A stretch of DNA of 64,000 bases from NCBI RefSeq assembly GCF_030052815.1, contig NC_079493.1, positions 123,762,394-123,826,393 of the forward strand, read 5' to 3'. The stretch's first letter is position 1, and each line of letters opens with the position of its first letter. Shown in pieces: positions 34,856-47,643 of the stretch. The DNA comes from Hevea brasiliensis (lineage: Eukaryota; Streptophyta; Magnoliopsida; Malpighiales; Euphorbiaceae). The notes beneath the pieces were generated by a model. It worked only from the letters and a program-made list of their open reading frames with translations. It was not told the DNA's origin and searched no databases. The translations under genes and the position numbers were made by a program.

Positions 34856-35613
34856 GATTTATATGGCTCCAAAGAAAAAAGGAAGAGGTGAGTGTAGCAA
34901 AAATCAGAGTAGTAGTGAAGGTCAAAGTAGCAAGGTAAACCGAAAACTGCCCTCCCCTGGAAATAATAATGATTTTTACCTATTTGCTTCAAACAATATG
35001 TTCTTCCAGTGTGGGCTTTCGGATTTTGACTATTGTTGGTTTTTGTTTTCAACCGTTGATAATTTCCGGGACTATGTTATGTTATTAATGGGATCTAAGA
35101 AGTGGGTTTTTGGGACTTGGCCTGAAAATGCTCCCAAACCAGACAACTGCACTACTCTCCATTCTTTTTGCAGCTTCCACCTCATAGGCATTCCATGTCC
35201 CTATACCACCGCAGTAACCACTACCAAAAACCCACTTTAAGAAGTTGATTATTTTTTTTTTTTTTAGGAAGCTGAAAGTTGATTGCTACAAACTTTTTTG
35301 CTTTTGAGGTTTTTAATTATCTGTACTCACATTTAGTTACTGATTGCTATGGAAAAAATAAAAAGTGTCTAGCCAAAGAGCCACTAGTGGTAGGCCTAGA
35401 GTCTAGAACTTAGCCAAAACTCTATTGTCAACTCATAAAAGAAGCAAAAAAGCCTGAGACTTGTATATTGTCTGTCTATCCAAAAGTTGTTAAAATATGC
35501 TATCAAAAGATCAGCATATCAGTGCATAGTATCGCGTGAAAATATGGTTTTTAAACACTCATTTCATTGGTATTGATTAAATAATTTTAAAAGTATTTAC
35601 ATATATTCTTCAG
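34856..35613 (+). repeat. Monomer unit 47 (758 bp, class B)
   Basis: ATG frame 34863-35240 has 125 codons. It shares CCTAGAAA/CCTGGAAATAATAATG-type variants, CTTTAAG and the AATAAA A-run with unit 46, indicating single-unit tandem duplication. Confidence 0.95.
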
Positions 35614-36368
35614 GATTTATATGGCTCCAAAGAAAAAAGGAACAGGTGAGTGCAGCAAAGATCAGAGTAGTAGTGAAGGTCAAATTCGCAAGGTAAACTG
35701 AAAACTGCTCTCCCCTAGAAATAAGTATGATTTTTACCTATTTGCTTCAAACAATATGTTCTTCCAGTATGGGCTTTCGGATTTTGACTATTGTTGGTTT
35801 TTATTTTCAGCCGTTGATAATTTTCTGGACTATGTTATGTTATTAATGGGATCTAAGAAGTGGGTTTTTGGGACTTGGTCTGAAAATGCTCCCAAACCAA
35901 ACAACTGCACTACTCTCCATTCTTTTTGTAGCTTCCACCTCATTGGCATTCCATGGCCCTATACCACCGCAGTCACCACTACCAAAAACCCACATCAAGA
36001 AGTTGATTTTTTTTTTTTTTTTAAGAAGCTAAAAGTTGATTACTACAAACTTTTTTGCTTTTGAGGTTTTTAATTATCTGTATTCACATTTAGTAACTGA
36101 TTGCTAAGGAAAAAAAAAAGTGTCTAGCCAAAGAGCCACTAGTGGTAGGCCTAAAGTCTAGAACTTAGCCAAAACTCTATTGCCAACTCATAAAAGCAGC
36201 AAAAAAGCCTGAGACTAGTATATTGTCTGTCTATCCAAAGGTTGTTCAAATATGCTATCAAAAGATCAGCATATCAGTGCATAGTATCGCGTGAAAATAT
36301 GGTTTTGAAACACTCATTTCGTTTGTATTGATTAAATAATTTTAAAAGTATTTACATATTTTCTTCAG
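35614..36368 (+). repeat. Monomer unit 48 (755 bp, class B)
   Basis: It has a CAG|GTGAGT donor. The frame from 35621 stops at AACTGA, and the downstream frame 35756-36064 has 102 codons. Confidence 0.95.
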
Positions 36369-37124
36369 GATTTATGTGGCTCCAAAGAAAAAAGGAAGAG
36401 GTGAGTGTAGCAAAGATCAGAGTAGTAGTGAAGGTCAAGGTAGCAAGGTAAACCGAAAACTGCTCTTCCCTAGAAATAAGTATAATTTTTACCTATTTGC
36501 TTCAAACAATATGTTCTTCCAGTATGGGCTTTCGGATTTTTACAATTGTTGGTTTTTGTTTTCTGCCGTTGACAATTTTCTGGACTATGTTATGTTATTA
36601 ATGGGATCTAAGAAGTGAGATTTTGGGACTTGGTCTGAAAATGCTCCCAAACCAAACAACTGCACTACTCTCCATTCTTTTTGCAGCTTCCACCTCATAG
36701 GCATTCCATGTCCCTATACCACTGCAGTCACCACTACCAAAAACCCACATCAAGAAGTTGATTATTTTTTTTTTTTTTAAGAAGCTGAAAGTTGATTACT
36801 ACAAACTTTTTTGCTTTTGAGGTTTTTAATTATTTGTATTCACATTTAGTAACTGATTGCTAAGGAAAAAAAAAAGTGTCTAGCCAAAGAGCCACTAGTG
36901 GTAGGCCTAGAGTCTAGAACCTAGCCAAAACTCTATTGTCAACTCACAAAAGCAGCATAAAAGCCTGAGACTAGTATATTGTCTGTCTATCCAAAGGTTG
37001 TTCAAATATGCTATCAAAAGATCAGCATATCAGTGCATAGTATCGCGTGAAAATATGGTTTTGAAACACTCATTTCGTTTGTATTGATTAAATAATTTTA
37101 AAAGTATTTACATATTTTCTTCAG
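36369..37124 (+). repeat. Monomer unit 49 (756 bp, class AB)
   Basis: GTG frame 36376-36618 has 80 codons and stops at AAGTGAG. It shares GCTCTTCCC, AAGTATAATTT and TTTTCTGCCG with unit 79. Confidence 0.95.
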
Positions 37125-37877
37125 GATTTATGTGGATCCAAAGAAAAAAGGAAGAGGTGAGTGTAGCAAAGATCAGAGTAGTAGTGAAGGTCAAGGTAGC
37201 AAGGTAAACTGAAAACTGCTCTCCCCTAGAAATAAGTATGATTTTTACCTATTTGCTTCAAACAATATGTTCTTCCAGTATGGGCTTTAGGATATTGACA
37301 ATTGTTGGTTTTTGTTTTCTGCCGTTGATAATTTTTTGTACTATGTTATGTTATTAATGGGATCTAAGAAGTGGGTTTTTGGGACTTGGTCTGAAAATGC
37401 TCCCAAACCAAACAACTGCACTACTCTCCATTCTTTTTGCAGCTTCCACCTCATAGGCATTCCATGTCCCTATACCACCGCAGTCACCACTACCAAAAAC
37501 CCACATCAAGAAGTTGATTATTTTTTTTTTTTAAGAAGCTGAAAGTTGATTACTACCAACTTTTTTGCTTTTGAGGTTTTTAATTATCTGTATTCACATT
37601 TAGTAACTGATTGCTAAGGAAAAAAAAAGTGTCTAGCCAAAGAGCCACTAGTGGTAGGCCTAGAGTCTAGAACATAGCCAAAACTCTATTGCCAACTCAT
37701 AAAAGCAGCAAAAAAGCCTGAGACTAGTATATTGTCTGTCTATCCAAAGGTTGTTCAAATATGCTATCAAAAGATCAGCATATCAGTGCATAGTATCGCG
37801 TGAAAATATGGTTTTTAAACACTCATTTCGTTGGTATTTATTAAATAATTTTAAAAGTATTTACATATTTTATTCAG
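37125..37877 (+). repeat. Monomer unit 50 (753 bp, class AB)
   Basis: The anchor is GTGGATCCAAAG. The frame stops at AACTGA. The tail frame is 37312-37542. Confidence 0.95.
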
Positions 37878-38630
37878 GATTTATATGGCTCCAAAGAAAA
37901 AAGGAAGAGGTGAGTGTAGCAAAGATCAGAGTAGTAGTGAAGGTCAAAGTAGCAAGGTAAACCGAAAACTGCCCTCTCCTAGAAATAAGAATGATTTTTA
38001 CCTATTTGCGTCAAACAATATGTTCTTCCAGTGTGGGCTTTCGGATTTTGACTTTTGTTAGTTTTTGTTTTCAACCGTTGATAATTTTCTGGACTACGTT
38101 ATGTTATTAATGGGATCTAAGAAGTGGGTTTTTGGGACTTGGTCTGAAAATGCTCCCAAACCAGACAACTCCACTACTCTCCTTTCTTTTTGCAGCTTCC
38201 ACCTCAAAGGCATTCCATGTCCCTATACCACTGCAGTAACCACTACCAAAAACCTACTTCAAAAAGTTGATTATTTTTTTTTTTTAAGAAGCTGAAAGTT
38301 GATTGCTACAAACTTTTTTGCTTTTGAGGTTTTTAATTATCTGTACTCACATTTAGTAACTGATTGCTATGAAAAAAAAAAGGGTCTAGCCAAAGAGCCA
38401 CTAGTGGTACGCCTAGAGTCTAGAACTTAGCCAAAACTCTATTGTCAACTCACAAAAGCAGCAAAAAAGCCTGAGACTAATATATTGTCTGTCTATCCAA
38501 AGGTTGTTCAAATATGCTATCAAAAGATCAGCATATCAGTGCATAGTATCGCGTGAAAATATGGTTTTTAAACACTCATTTCGTTGGTATTGATTAAATA
38601 ATTTTAAAAGTATTTACATATTTTCTTCAG
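37878..38630 (+). repeat. Monomer unit 51 (753 bp, class B)
   Basis: The frame from 37885 stops at TTTTGTTAG. Its private variants TTTGCGTCAAAC, GGACTACG, CTCCTTTC, CCTCAAAGGC and GGTACGCC are shared with unit 78, about 20.3 kb away. Confidence 0.95.
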
Positions 38631-39383
38631 GATTTATATGGCTCCAAAGAAAAAAGGAAGAGGTGAGTGTAGGAAAGATAAGAGTAGCAGTGAAGGTCAA
38701 AGTAGCAAGGTAAACCGAAAACTGCTCTCCCCTAGAAATAAGTATGATTTTTACCTATTTGCTTCAAACAATATGTTCTTCCAGTATGGGCTTTCGGATT
38801 TTGACTATTGTTGGTTTTTATTTTCAGCCGTTGATAATTTTCTGGACTATGTTATGTTATTAATGGGATCTAAGAAGTGGGTTTTTGGGACTTGGTCTGA
38901 AAATGCTCTCAAACCAAACAACTGCACTACTCTCCATTCTTTTTGCAGCTTCCACCTCATAGGCATTCCATGTCCCTATACCACCGCAGTCACCACTACC
39001 AAAAACCCACATCAAGAAGTTGATTATTTTTTTTTTTAAGAAGCTGAAAGTTGATTACTACAAACTTTTTTGCTTTTGAGGTTTTTAATTATCTGTATTC
39101 ACATTTAGTAACTGAGTGCTAAGGAAAAAAAAAAGTGTCTAGCCAAAGAGCCACTAGTGGTAGGCCTAGAGTCTAGAACTTAGCCAAAACTCTATTGCCA
39201 ACTCATAAAAGCAGCAAAAAAGCCTGAGACTAGTATATTGTCTGTCTATCCAAAGGTTGTTCAAATATGCTATCAAAAGATCAGCATATCAGTGCATAGT
39301 ATCGCGTGAAAATATGGTTTTTAAACACTCATTTCGTTGGTATTGATTAAATAATTTTAAAAGTATTTTCATATTTTCTTCAA
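38631..39383 (+). repeat. Monomer unit 52 (753 bp, class B)
   Basis: ATG frame 38638-39039 is open for 133 codons. It has GTAGGAAAGATAAG. Confidence 0.95.
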
Positions 39384-40137
39384 GATTTATATGGCTCCAA
39401 AGAAAAAAGGAAGAGGTGAGTGTAGCAAAGATAAGAGTAGTAGTGAAGGTCAAAGTAGCAAGGTAAACCGAAAACTGCCCTCCCCTAGAAATAAGAATGA
39501 TTTTTACCTATTTGCTTCAAACATTATGTTCTTCCAGTGTGGGCTTTCGGATTTTGACTATTGTTGGTTTTTGTTTTCAACCGTTGATAATTTTCTGGAC
39601 TATGTTATGTTATTAATGGGATCTAAGAAGTGGGTTTTTGGGACTTAGTCTGAAAATGCTCCCAAACCAGATAACTCCACTACTCTCCATTCTTTTTGCA
39701 GCTTCCACCTCATAGGCATTCCATGTCCCTATACCACCGCAGTAACCACTACCAAAAACCCACTTCAAGAAGTTGATTATTTTTTTTTTTAAGAAGCTGA
39801 AAGTTGATTGCTACAAACTTTTTTGCTTTTGAGGTTTTTACTTATCTGTACTCACATTTAATAACTGATTGCTATGGAAAAAAAAAAAGTGTCTAGCCAA
39901 AGAGTCACTAGTGGTAGGCCTAGAGTCTAAAACTTAGCCAAAACTCTATTGTCAACTCACAAAAGCAGCAAAAAGGCCTGAGACTATTATATTGTCTGTC
40001 TATCCAAAGGTTGTTCAAATATGCTATCAAAAGATCAGCATATCAGTGCATAGTATCGCGTGAAAATATGGTTTTTAAACGCTCACTTCGTTGGTATTGA
40101 TTAAATAATTTTAAAAGTATTTACATATTTTCTTCAG
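39384..40137 (+). repeat. Monomer unit 53 (754 bp, class B)
   Basis: ATG frame 39391-39648 has 85 codons and stops at ACTTAGTC. The acceptor is altered to TTCTTCAAG. Confidence 0.95.
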
Positions 40138-40886
40138 GATTTATATGGCTCCAAAGAAAAAAGGAAGAGGTGAGTGTAGCAAAGATCAGAGTAGTAGTGA
40201 AGGTCAAAGTAGCAAGGTAAACCGAAAACTGCTCTCCCCTAAAAATAAGTTGATTTTTACCTATTTGCTTCAAACAATATGTTCTTCCAGCATGGGCTTT
40301 TGGATTTTGACTATTGTTGGTTTTTGTTTTAAGCTGTTGATAATTTTCTTGACTATGTTATGTTATTAATGGGATCTAAGAAGTGGGTTTTTGGGACTTG
40401 GTCTGAAAATGCTCCCAAACCAAACAACTGCACTACTCTCCATTCTTTTTGCAACTTCCACCTCATAGGCATTCCATGTCCCTATACCACCGCAGTCACC
40501 ACTAGCAAAAACCCACATCAAGAAGTTGATTTTTTTTTTTTAAGAAGCTGAAAGTTGATTACTACAAGCTTTTTTGCTTTTGAGGTTTTTTATTATCTGT
40601 ATTCACATTTAGTAACTGATTGCTAAGGAAAAAAAAAATGCCTAGCCAAAGAGCCACTAGTGGTAGGCCTATAGTCTAGAACTTAGCCAAAACTCTATTG
40701 CCAACTCATAAAAGCAGCAAAAAAACATGAGACTGGTATATTGTCTGTCTATCCAAAAATTGTTCAAATATGCTATCAAAAGATCAGCATATCAGTGCAT
40801 AGTATCGCGTGAAAATATGATTTTTAAACACTCATTTCGTTGGTATTGATTAAATAATCTTAAAAGTATTTACATATTTTCTTCAG
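40138..40886 (+). repeat. Monomer unit 54 (749 bp, class B)
   Basis: ATG frame 40145-40369 (74 codons) is frameshifted at AAGTTGATTT. The tail frame is 40360-40551. Confidence 0.95.
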
Positions 40887-41639
40887 GATTTATATGGCTC
40901 CAAAGAAAAAAGGAAGAGGTGAGTGTAGCAAAGATCAGAGTAGAAGTGAAGGTCAAAGTAGCAAGGTAAACCGAAAACTGCTCTCCCCTAGAAATAAGTA
41001 TGATTTTTACCTATTTGCTTCAAACAATATGTTCTTCCAGTATGGGCTTTCGGATTTTGACTATTGTTGGTTTTTATTTTCAGCCGTTGATAATTTTCTG
41101 GACTATGTTATGTTATTAATGGGATCTAAGAAGTGGGTTTTTGGGACTTGGTCTGAAAATGCTCTCAAACCAAACAACTGCACTACTCTCCATTCTTTTT
41201 GCAGCTTCCACCTCATAGGCAATCCATGTCCCTATACCACCGCAGTCACCACTACCAAAAACCCACATCAAGAAGTTGATTATTTTTTTTTTTAAGAAGC
41301 TGAAAGTTGATTACTACAAACTTTTTTGCTTTTGAGGTTTTTAATTATCTGTATTCACATTTAGTAACTGAGTGCTAAGGAAAAAAAAAAGTGTCTAGCC
41401 AAAGAGCCACTAGTGGTAGGCCTAGAGTCTAGAACTTAGCCAAAACTCTATTGCCAACTCATAAAAGCAGCAAAAAAGCCTGAGACTAGTATATTGTCTG
41501 TCTATCCAAAGGTTGTTCAAATATGCTATCAAAAGATCAGCATATCAGTGCATAGTATCGCGTGAAAATATGGTTTTTAAACACTCATTTCGTTGGTATT
41601 GATTAAATAATTTTAAAAGTATTTTCATATTTTCTTCAA
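40887..41639 (+). repeat. Monomer unit 55 (753 bp, class B)
   Basis: ATG frame 40894-41295 is open for 133 codons. It has GGCAATCCATG. Confidence 0.95.
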
Positions 41640-42390
41640 GATTTATATGGCTCCAAAGAAAAAAGGAAGAGGTGAGTGTAGCAAAGATAAGAGTAGTAGT
41701 GAAGGTCAAAGTAGCAAGGTAAACCGAAAACTGCCCTCCCCTAGAAATAAGAATGATTTTTACCTATTTGCTTCAAACATTATGTTCTTCCAGTGTGGGC
41801 TTTCGGATTTTGACTATTGTTGGTTTTTGTTTTCAACCGTTGATAATTTTCTGGACTATGTTATGTTATTAATGGGATCTAAGAAGTGGGTTTTTGGGAC
41901 TTAGTCTGAAAATGCTCCCAAACCAGATAACTCCACTACTCTCCATTCTTTTGACTTCCACCTCATAGGCATTCCATGTCCCTATACCACCGCAGTAACC
42001 ACTACCAAAAACCCACTTCAAGAAGTTGATTATTTTTTTTTTTAAGAAGCTGAAAGTTGATTGCTACAAACTTTTTTGCTTTTGAGGTTTTTACTTATCT
42101 GTACTCACATTTAATAACTGATTGCTATGGAAAAAAAAAAAGTGTCTAGCCAAAGAGTCACTAGTGGCAGGCCTAGAGTCTAAAAATAATCCAAAACTCT
42201 ATTGTCAACTCACAAAAGCAGCAAAAAGGCCTGAGACTATTATATTGTCTGTCTATCCAAAGGTTGTTCAAATATGCTATCAAAAGATCAGCATATCAGT
42301 GCATAGTATCGCGTGAAAATATGGTTTTTAAACGCTCACTTCGTTGGTATTGATTAAATAATTTTAAAAGTATTTACATATTTTCTTCAG
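41640..42390 (+). repeat. Monomer unit 56 (751 bp, class B)
   Basis: ATG frame 41647-41904 has 85 codons and stops at ACTTAGTC. The acceptor is TTCTTCAAG. It has CTTTTGACTTCC near 41950 (CTTTTTGCAGCTTCC in unit 53), which removes the third acceptor-like AG. Confidence 0.95.
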
Positions 42391-43137
42391 GATTTATATG
42401 GCTCCAAAGAAAAAAGGAAGAGGTGAGTGTAGCAAAGATCAGAGTAGTAGTGAAGGTCAAAGTAGCAAGGTAAACCGAAAACTGCTCTCCCCTAGAAATA
42501 AGTTGATTTTTACCTATTTGCTTCAAACAATATGTTCTTCCATCATGGGATTTTGGATGATGACTATTGTTGGTTTTTGTAGGCAGCTGTTGCTAATTTT
42601 CTTGACTATGTTATGTTATTAATGGGATCTAAGAAGTGGGTTTTGGGACTTGGTCCAAAATGCTCCCAAACCAAACAATCGCACTACTCTCCATTCTTTT
42701 GCAACTTCCACCTCATAGGCATTCCATGTCCCTATACCACCGTTAGCCACCACTAGCAAAAACCCACATCAAGAAGTTGATTTTTTTTTTTTAAGAAGCT
42801 GAAAGTTGATTACTACAAGCTTTTTTGCTTTTGAGGTTTTTTATTATCTGTATTCACATTTAGTAACTGATTGCTAAGGAAAAAAAAAATGCCTAGCCAA
42901 AGAGCCACTAGTGGTAGGCCTATAGTCTAGAACTTAGCCAAAACTCTATTGCCAACTCATAAAAGCAGCAAAAAAACATGAGACTGGTATATTGTCTGTC
43001 TATCCAAAAATTATTCAAATATGCTATCAAAAGATCAGCATATCAGTGCATAGTATCGCGTGAAAATATGATTTTTAAACACTCATTTCGTTGGTATTGA
43101 TTAAATAATTTTAAAAGTATTTACATATTTTCTTCAG
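42391..43137 (+). repeat. Monomer unit 57 (747 bp, class B)
   Basis: ATG frame 42398-42622 is frameshifted (74 codons). It differs from unit 54 by GGTCCAAAATG, AACAATCGC, TGTAGGCAGCTG and ACCGTTAGCC. Confidence 0.95.
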
Positions 43138-43892
43138 GATTTATATGGCTCCAAAGAAAAAAGGAAGAGGTGAGTGTAGCAAAGATCAGAGTAGTAGTGA
43201 AGGTCAAAGTAGCAAGGTAAACCGAAAACTGCCCTCCCCTAGAAATAAGAATGATTTTTACCTATTTGCTTCAAACAATATGTTCTTCCAGTGTGGGCTT
43301 TCGGATTTTGACTATTGTTGGTTTTTGTTTTCAACCGTTGATAATTTCGGGACTATGTTATGTTATTAATGGGATCTAAGAAGTGGGTTTTTGGGACTTG
43401 GCCTGAAAATGCTCCCAAACCAAACAACTGCACTACTCTCCATTCTTTTTGCAGCTTCCACCTCATAGGCATTCCATGTCCCTATACCACCGCAGTCACC
43501 ACTACCAAAAACCCACTTCAAGAAGTTGATTATTATATTTTTTTTTTAGGAAGCTGAAAGTTGATAACTACAAACTTTTTTCCTTTTAGGGTTTTTAATT
43601 ATCTGTATTCACATTTAGTAACTGATTGCTAAGGAAAAAAAAAGTGTCTAGCCAAAGAGCCACTAGTGGTAGGCCTAGAGTCTAGAACTTAGCCAAAACT
43701 CTATTGCCAACTCATAAAAGCAGCAAAAAAGCCTGAGACTGGTATATTGTCTGTCTATCCAAAAATTGTTCAAATATGCTATCAAAAGATCAGCATATCA
43801 GTGCATAGTATCGCTTGAAAAAATGATTTTTAAACACTCATTTCGTTGGTATTGATTAAATAATTTTAAAAGTATTTACATATTTTCTTCAG
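43138..43892 (+). repeat. Monomer unit 58 (755 bp, class B)
   Basis: ATG frame 43145-43369 has 74 codons and is frameshifted by a lost T in GATAATTTCGGG. It shares this and TTTTTCCTTTTAGG with unit 59. Confidence 0.95.
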
Positions 43893-44645
43893 GATTTATA
43901 TGGCTCCAAAGAAAAAAGGAAGAGGTGAGTGTAGCAAAGATCAAAGTAGTAGTGAAGGTCAAAGTAGCAAGGTAAACCAAAAACTGCCCTCCCCTAGAAA
44001 TAAGAATGATTTTTACCTATTTGCTTCAAACAATATGTTCTTCCAGTGTGGGCTTTCGGATTTTGACTATTGTTGGTTTTTGTTTTCAACCGTTGATAAT
44101 TTCGGGACTATGTTATGTTATTAATGGGATCTAAGAAGTGGGTTTTTGGGACTTGGCCTGAAAATGCTCCCAAACCAAACAACTGCACTACTCTCCAATC
44201 TTTTTGCAGCTTCCACCTCATAGGCATTCCATGTCCCTATACCACCGCAGTCACCACTACCAAAAACCCACATCAAGAAGTTGATTATTTTTTTTTTTTT
44301 AGGAAGCTGAAAGTTGATAACTACAAACTTTTTTCCTTTTAGGGTTTTTAATTATCTGTATTCACATTTAGTAACTGATTGCTAAGGAAAAAAAAAGTGT
44401 CTAGCCAAAGAGCCACTAGTGGTAGGCCTAGAGTCTAGAACTTAGCCAAAACTCTATTGTCAACTCATAAAAGCAGCAAAAAAGCCTGAGACTAGTATAT
44501 TGTCTGTCTATCCAAAGGTTGTTCAAATATGCTATCAAAAGATCAGCAGATCAGTGCATAGTATCGCGTGAAAATATGGTTTTTAAACACTCATTTCGTT
44601 GGTATTGATTAAATAATTTTAAAAGTATTTACATATTTTCTTCAG
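43893..44645 (+). repeat. Monomer unit 59 (753 bp, class B)
   Basis: ATG frame 43900-44124 is frameshifted as in unit 58. It has AAACCAAAAAC (CpG to CpA). Confidence 0.95.
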
Positions 44646-45396
44646 GATTTATATGGCTCCGAAGAAAAAAGGAAGAGGTGAGTGTAGCAAAGATCAGAGT
44701 AGTAGTGAAGGTCAAAGTAGCAAGGTAAACTGAAAACTGCTCTCCCTTAGAAATAAGTTGATTTTTACCTATTTGCTTCAAACAATATGTTCTTCCAGTA
44801 TGGGCTTTTGGATTTTGACTATTGTTGATTTTTGTTTTAAGCCGTTGATAATTTTCTTGACTATGTTATGTTATTAATGGGATCTAAGAAGTGGGTTTTT
44901 GGGACTTGGTCTGAAAATGCTCCCAAACCAAACAACTGCACTACTCTCCATTCTTTTTGCAGCTTCCACCTCATAGGCATTCCATGTCCCTATACCACCG
45001 CAGTCACCACTACCAAAAACCCACTTCTAGAAGTTGATTATTTTTTTTTTTAAGAAGCTGAAAGTTGATTACTACAAGCTTTTTTGCTTTTGAGGTATTT
45101 AATTATATGTACTCACGTTTAGTAACTGATTGCTAAGGAAAAAAAAAGTGTCTAGCCAAAGAGCCACTAGTGGTAGGCCTAGAGTCTAGAACTTAGCCAA
45201 AACTCTATTGTCAAATCACAAAAGCAGCAAAAAAGCCTGAGACTATTATATTGTCTGTCTATCCAAAGGTTGTTCAAATATGCTATCAAAAGATCAGCAT
45301 ATCAGTGCATAGTATTGCGTGAAAATATGGTTTTTAAACACTCATTTGGTTGGTATTGATTAAATAATTTTAAAAGTATTTATATATTTTCTTCAG
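44646..45396 (+). repeat. Monomer unit 60 (751 bp, class B)
   Basis: The anchor is ATGGCTCCGAAG. The frame stops at AACTGA, and the tail frame is 44868-45053. Upstream reads GATCAGCAGATC. All are shared with unit 68. Confidence 0.95.
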
Positions 45397-46140
45397 GATT
45401 TATATGGCTCCAAAGAAAAAAGGAAGAGGTGAGTGTAGCAAATATCAGAGTAGTAGTGAAGGTCAAAGTAGCAAGGTAAACCGAAAACTGCTCTCCCCTA
45501 GAAATAAGTATGATTTTTACCTATTTGCTTCAAACAATATGTTCTTCCAGTATGGGCTTTCGGATTTTGACTATTGTTGGTTTTTGTTTTCAGCCGTTGA
45601 TAATTTTCTGGACTATGTTATGTTATTAATGGGATCTAAGAAGTGGGTTTTTGGGACTTGGTCTGAAAATGCTCCCAAACCAAACAACTGCACTACTCTC
45701 CATTCTTTTTGCAGCTTCCACCTCATAGGCAATCCATGTCCCTATACCACCGCAGTCACCACTACCAAAAACCCACTTCAAGTAGTTGATTATTTTTATT
45801 TTTGAAGAAGCTGAAAGTTGATTACTACAAGCTTTTTTGCTTTTGAGGTTTTTAATTATCTGTACTCACATTTAGTAACTGATTGCTAAGGAAAAAAAAA
45901 AGTTTCTAGCCAAAGAGCCACTAGTGGTAGGCCTAGAGTCTAGAACTTAGCCAAAACTCTCACAAAAGCAGCAAAAAAGCCTAAGACTAGTATATTGTCT
46001 GTCTATCCAAAGGTTGTTCAAATATGCTATCAAAAGATCAGCATATCAGTGCCTAGTATCGCGTGAAAATATGGTTTTTAAACACTCATTTCGTTGGTAT
46101 TGATTAAATAATTTTAAAAGTATTTACATATTTTCTTCAG
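45397..46140 (+). repeat. Monomer unit 61 (744 bp, class B, 10-bp deletion)
   Basis: ATG frame 45404-45805 is open for 133 codons. A 10-bp deletion near 45960 joins AAAACTCT to CACAAAAGC. Unit 69 has the same one. Confidence 0.95.
45404..45805 (+). CDS. Unspliced reading frame, 133 codons, unknown product (class B example)
   Basis: This copy of the frame has a genuine ATG start, MAPKKKGRGE at the N-terminus, a serine-rich piece, an F/Y/C-rich middle and a TAVTTTKN C-terminal part. The codons pass directly over a consensus donor (GAG|GTGAGT, about codon 9) and over the AAG|GTAAAC donor after codon 24. If the region is transcribed and spliced the downstream residues would be intronic. I recognise no homologue. 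Its twin at 51421 is broken by a TAG, which argues against constraint. Confidence 0.13.
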   Translation: MAPKKKGRGECSKYQSSSEGQSSKVNRKLLSPRNKYDFYLFASNNMFFQYGLSDFDYCWFLFSAVDNFLDYVMLLMGSKKWVFGTWSENAPKPNNCTTLHSFCSFHLIGNPCPYTTAVTTTKNPLQVVDYFYF

Positions 46141-46893
46141 GATTTATATGACTCCAAAGAAAAAAGGAAGAGGTGAGTGTAGCAAACATCAAAGTAGTAG
46201 TGAAGGTCAAAGTAGCAAGGTAAACCGAAAACTGCTATCCCCTAGAAATAAGTATGATTTTTACCTATTTGCTTCAAACAATATGTTCTTCCCGTATGGG
46301 CTTTCGGATTTTGACAATTGTTGGTTTTTGTTTTCAGCCGTTGATAATTTTCTGGACTATGTTATGTTATTAATGGGATCTAAGAAGTGGGTTTTTGGGA
46401 CTTGGTCTGAAAATGCTCCCAAACCAAACAACTGCACTACTCTCCATTCTTTTTATAGCTTCCACCTCATAGGCATTCCATGGCCCTATACCACCGCAGT
46501 CACCACTACCAAAAACCCACATCAAGAAGTTGATTTTTTTTTTTTTTAAGAAGCTAAAAGTTGATTACTACAAACTTTTTTGCTTTTGAGGTTTTTAATT
46601 ATCTGTATTCACATTTAGTAACTGATTGCTAAGGAAAAAAAAAAGTGTCTAGCCAAAGAGCCACTAGTGGTAGGCCTAAAGTCTAGAACTTAGTTAAAAC
46701 TCTATTGCCAACTCATAAAAGCAGCAAAAAAGCCTGAGACTGGTATATTGTCTGTCTATCCAAAAATTGTTCAAATATGCTATAAAAAGATCAGCATATC
46801 AGTGCATAGTATCGCGTGAAAATATGGTTTTTAAACACTCATTTCGTTGGTATTCATTAAATAATTTTAAAAGTATTTACATATTTTCTTCAG
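46141..46893 (+). repeat. Monomer unit 62 (753 bp, class B)
   Basis: The anchor is ATGACTCCAAAG. ATG frame 46148-46549 is open for 133 codons. Confidence 0.95.
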
Positions 46894-47643
46894 GATTTAT
46901 ATGGCTCCAAAGAAAAAAGGAAGAGGTGAGTGTAGCAAAGATCAGAGTAGTAGTGAAGGTCAAAGTAGCAAGGTAAACCGAAACTGCCCTCCCCTAGAAA
47001 TAAAAATGATTTTTACCTATTTGCTTCAAACAATATGTTCTTCCAGTGTGGGCTTTCGGATTTTGACTATTGTTGGTTTTTATTTTCAACCGTTGATAAT
47101 TTTCGGGACTATGTTATGTTATTAATGGGATCTAAGAAGTGGGTTTTTGGGACTTGGTCTGAAAATGCTCCCAAACCAAACAATTGCACTACTCTCCATT
47201 CTTTTTGTAGCTTCCACCTCATTGGCATTCCATGGCCCTATACCACCGCAGTCACCACTACCAAAAACCCACATCAAGAAGTTGATTTTTTTTTTTTAAG
47301 AAGCTAAAAGTTGATTACTACAAACTTTTTTGCTTTTGAGGTTTTTAATTATCTGTATTCACATTTAGTAACTGATTGCTAAGGAAAAAAAAAAGTGTCT
47401 AGCCAAAGAGCCACTAGTGGTAGGCCTAAAGTCTAGAACTTAGCCAAAACTCTATTGCCAACTCATAAAAGCAGCAAAAAAGCCTGAGACTGGTATATTG
47501 TCTGTCTATCCAAAAATTGTTCAAATATGCTATCAAAAGATCAGCATATCAGTGCATAGTATCTCGTGAAAATATGGTTTTTAAACACTCATTTCGTTGG
47601 TATTGATTAAATAATTTTAAAAGTATTTACATATTTTCTTCAG
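46894..47643 (+). repeat. Monomer unit 63 (750 bp, class B)
   Basis: ATG frame 46901-47125 (74 codons) is frameshifted by a lost A in AACCGAAACTG. Unit 71 keeps the A and stays open. Confidence 0.95.

Larger units (their letters stand above)
38631..40886 (+). repeat. Three-unit duplication H4, copy 1 (units 52-54)
   Basis: Units 52, 53 and 54 match units 55, 56 and 57 at offsets 2256, 2256 and 2253 bp. Shared variants include CATTATGTTC, CTTAGTCTG, TTTTACTTATC, ACGCTCACTTCG and CCTATAGTC. The copies abut. Confidence 0.9.
40887..43137 (+). repeat. Three-unit duplication H4, copy 2 (units 55-57)
   Basis: Direct neighbour of copy 1. Unit 57 carries several small changes that unit 54 lacks. Confidence 0.9.

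Noticed and set aside
34852..35052. Minus-strand frame of 66 codons in unit 47
   Set aside because: It depends on private substitutions of one unit and is antisense to the main frame.
42122..42316. Frame of 64 codons in the tail of unit 56
   Set aside because: It is opened by local changes (AAAAATAATCC for GAACTTAGCC) seen in this unit only, and is probably a sequence error or private mutation.
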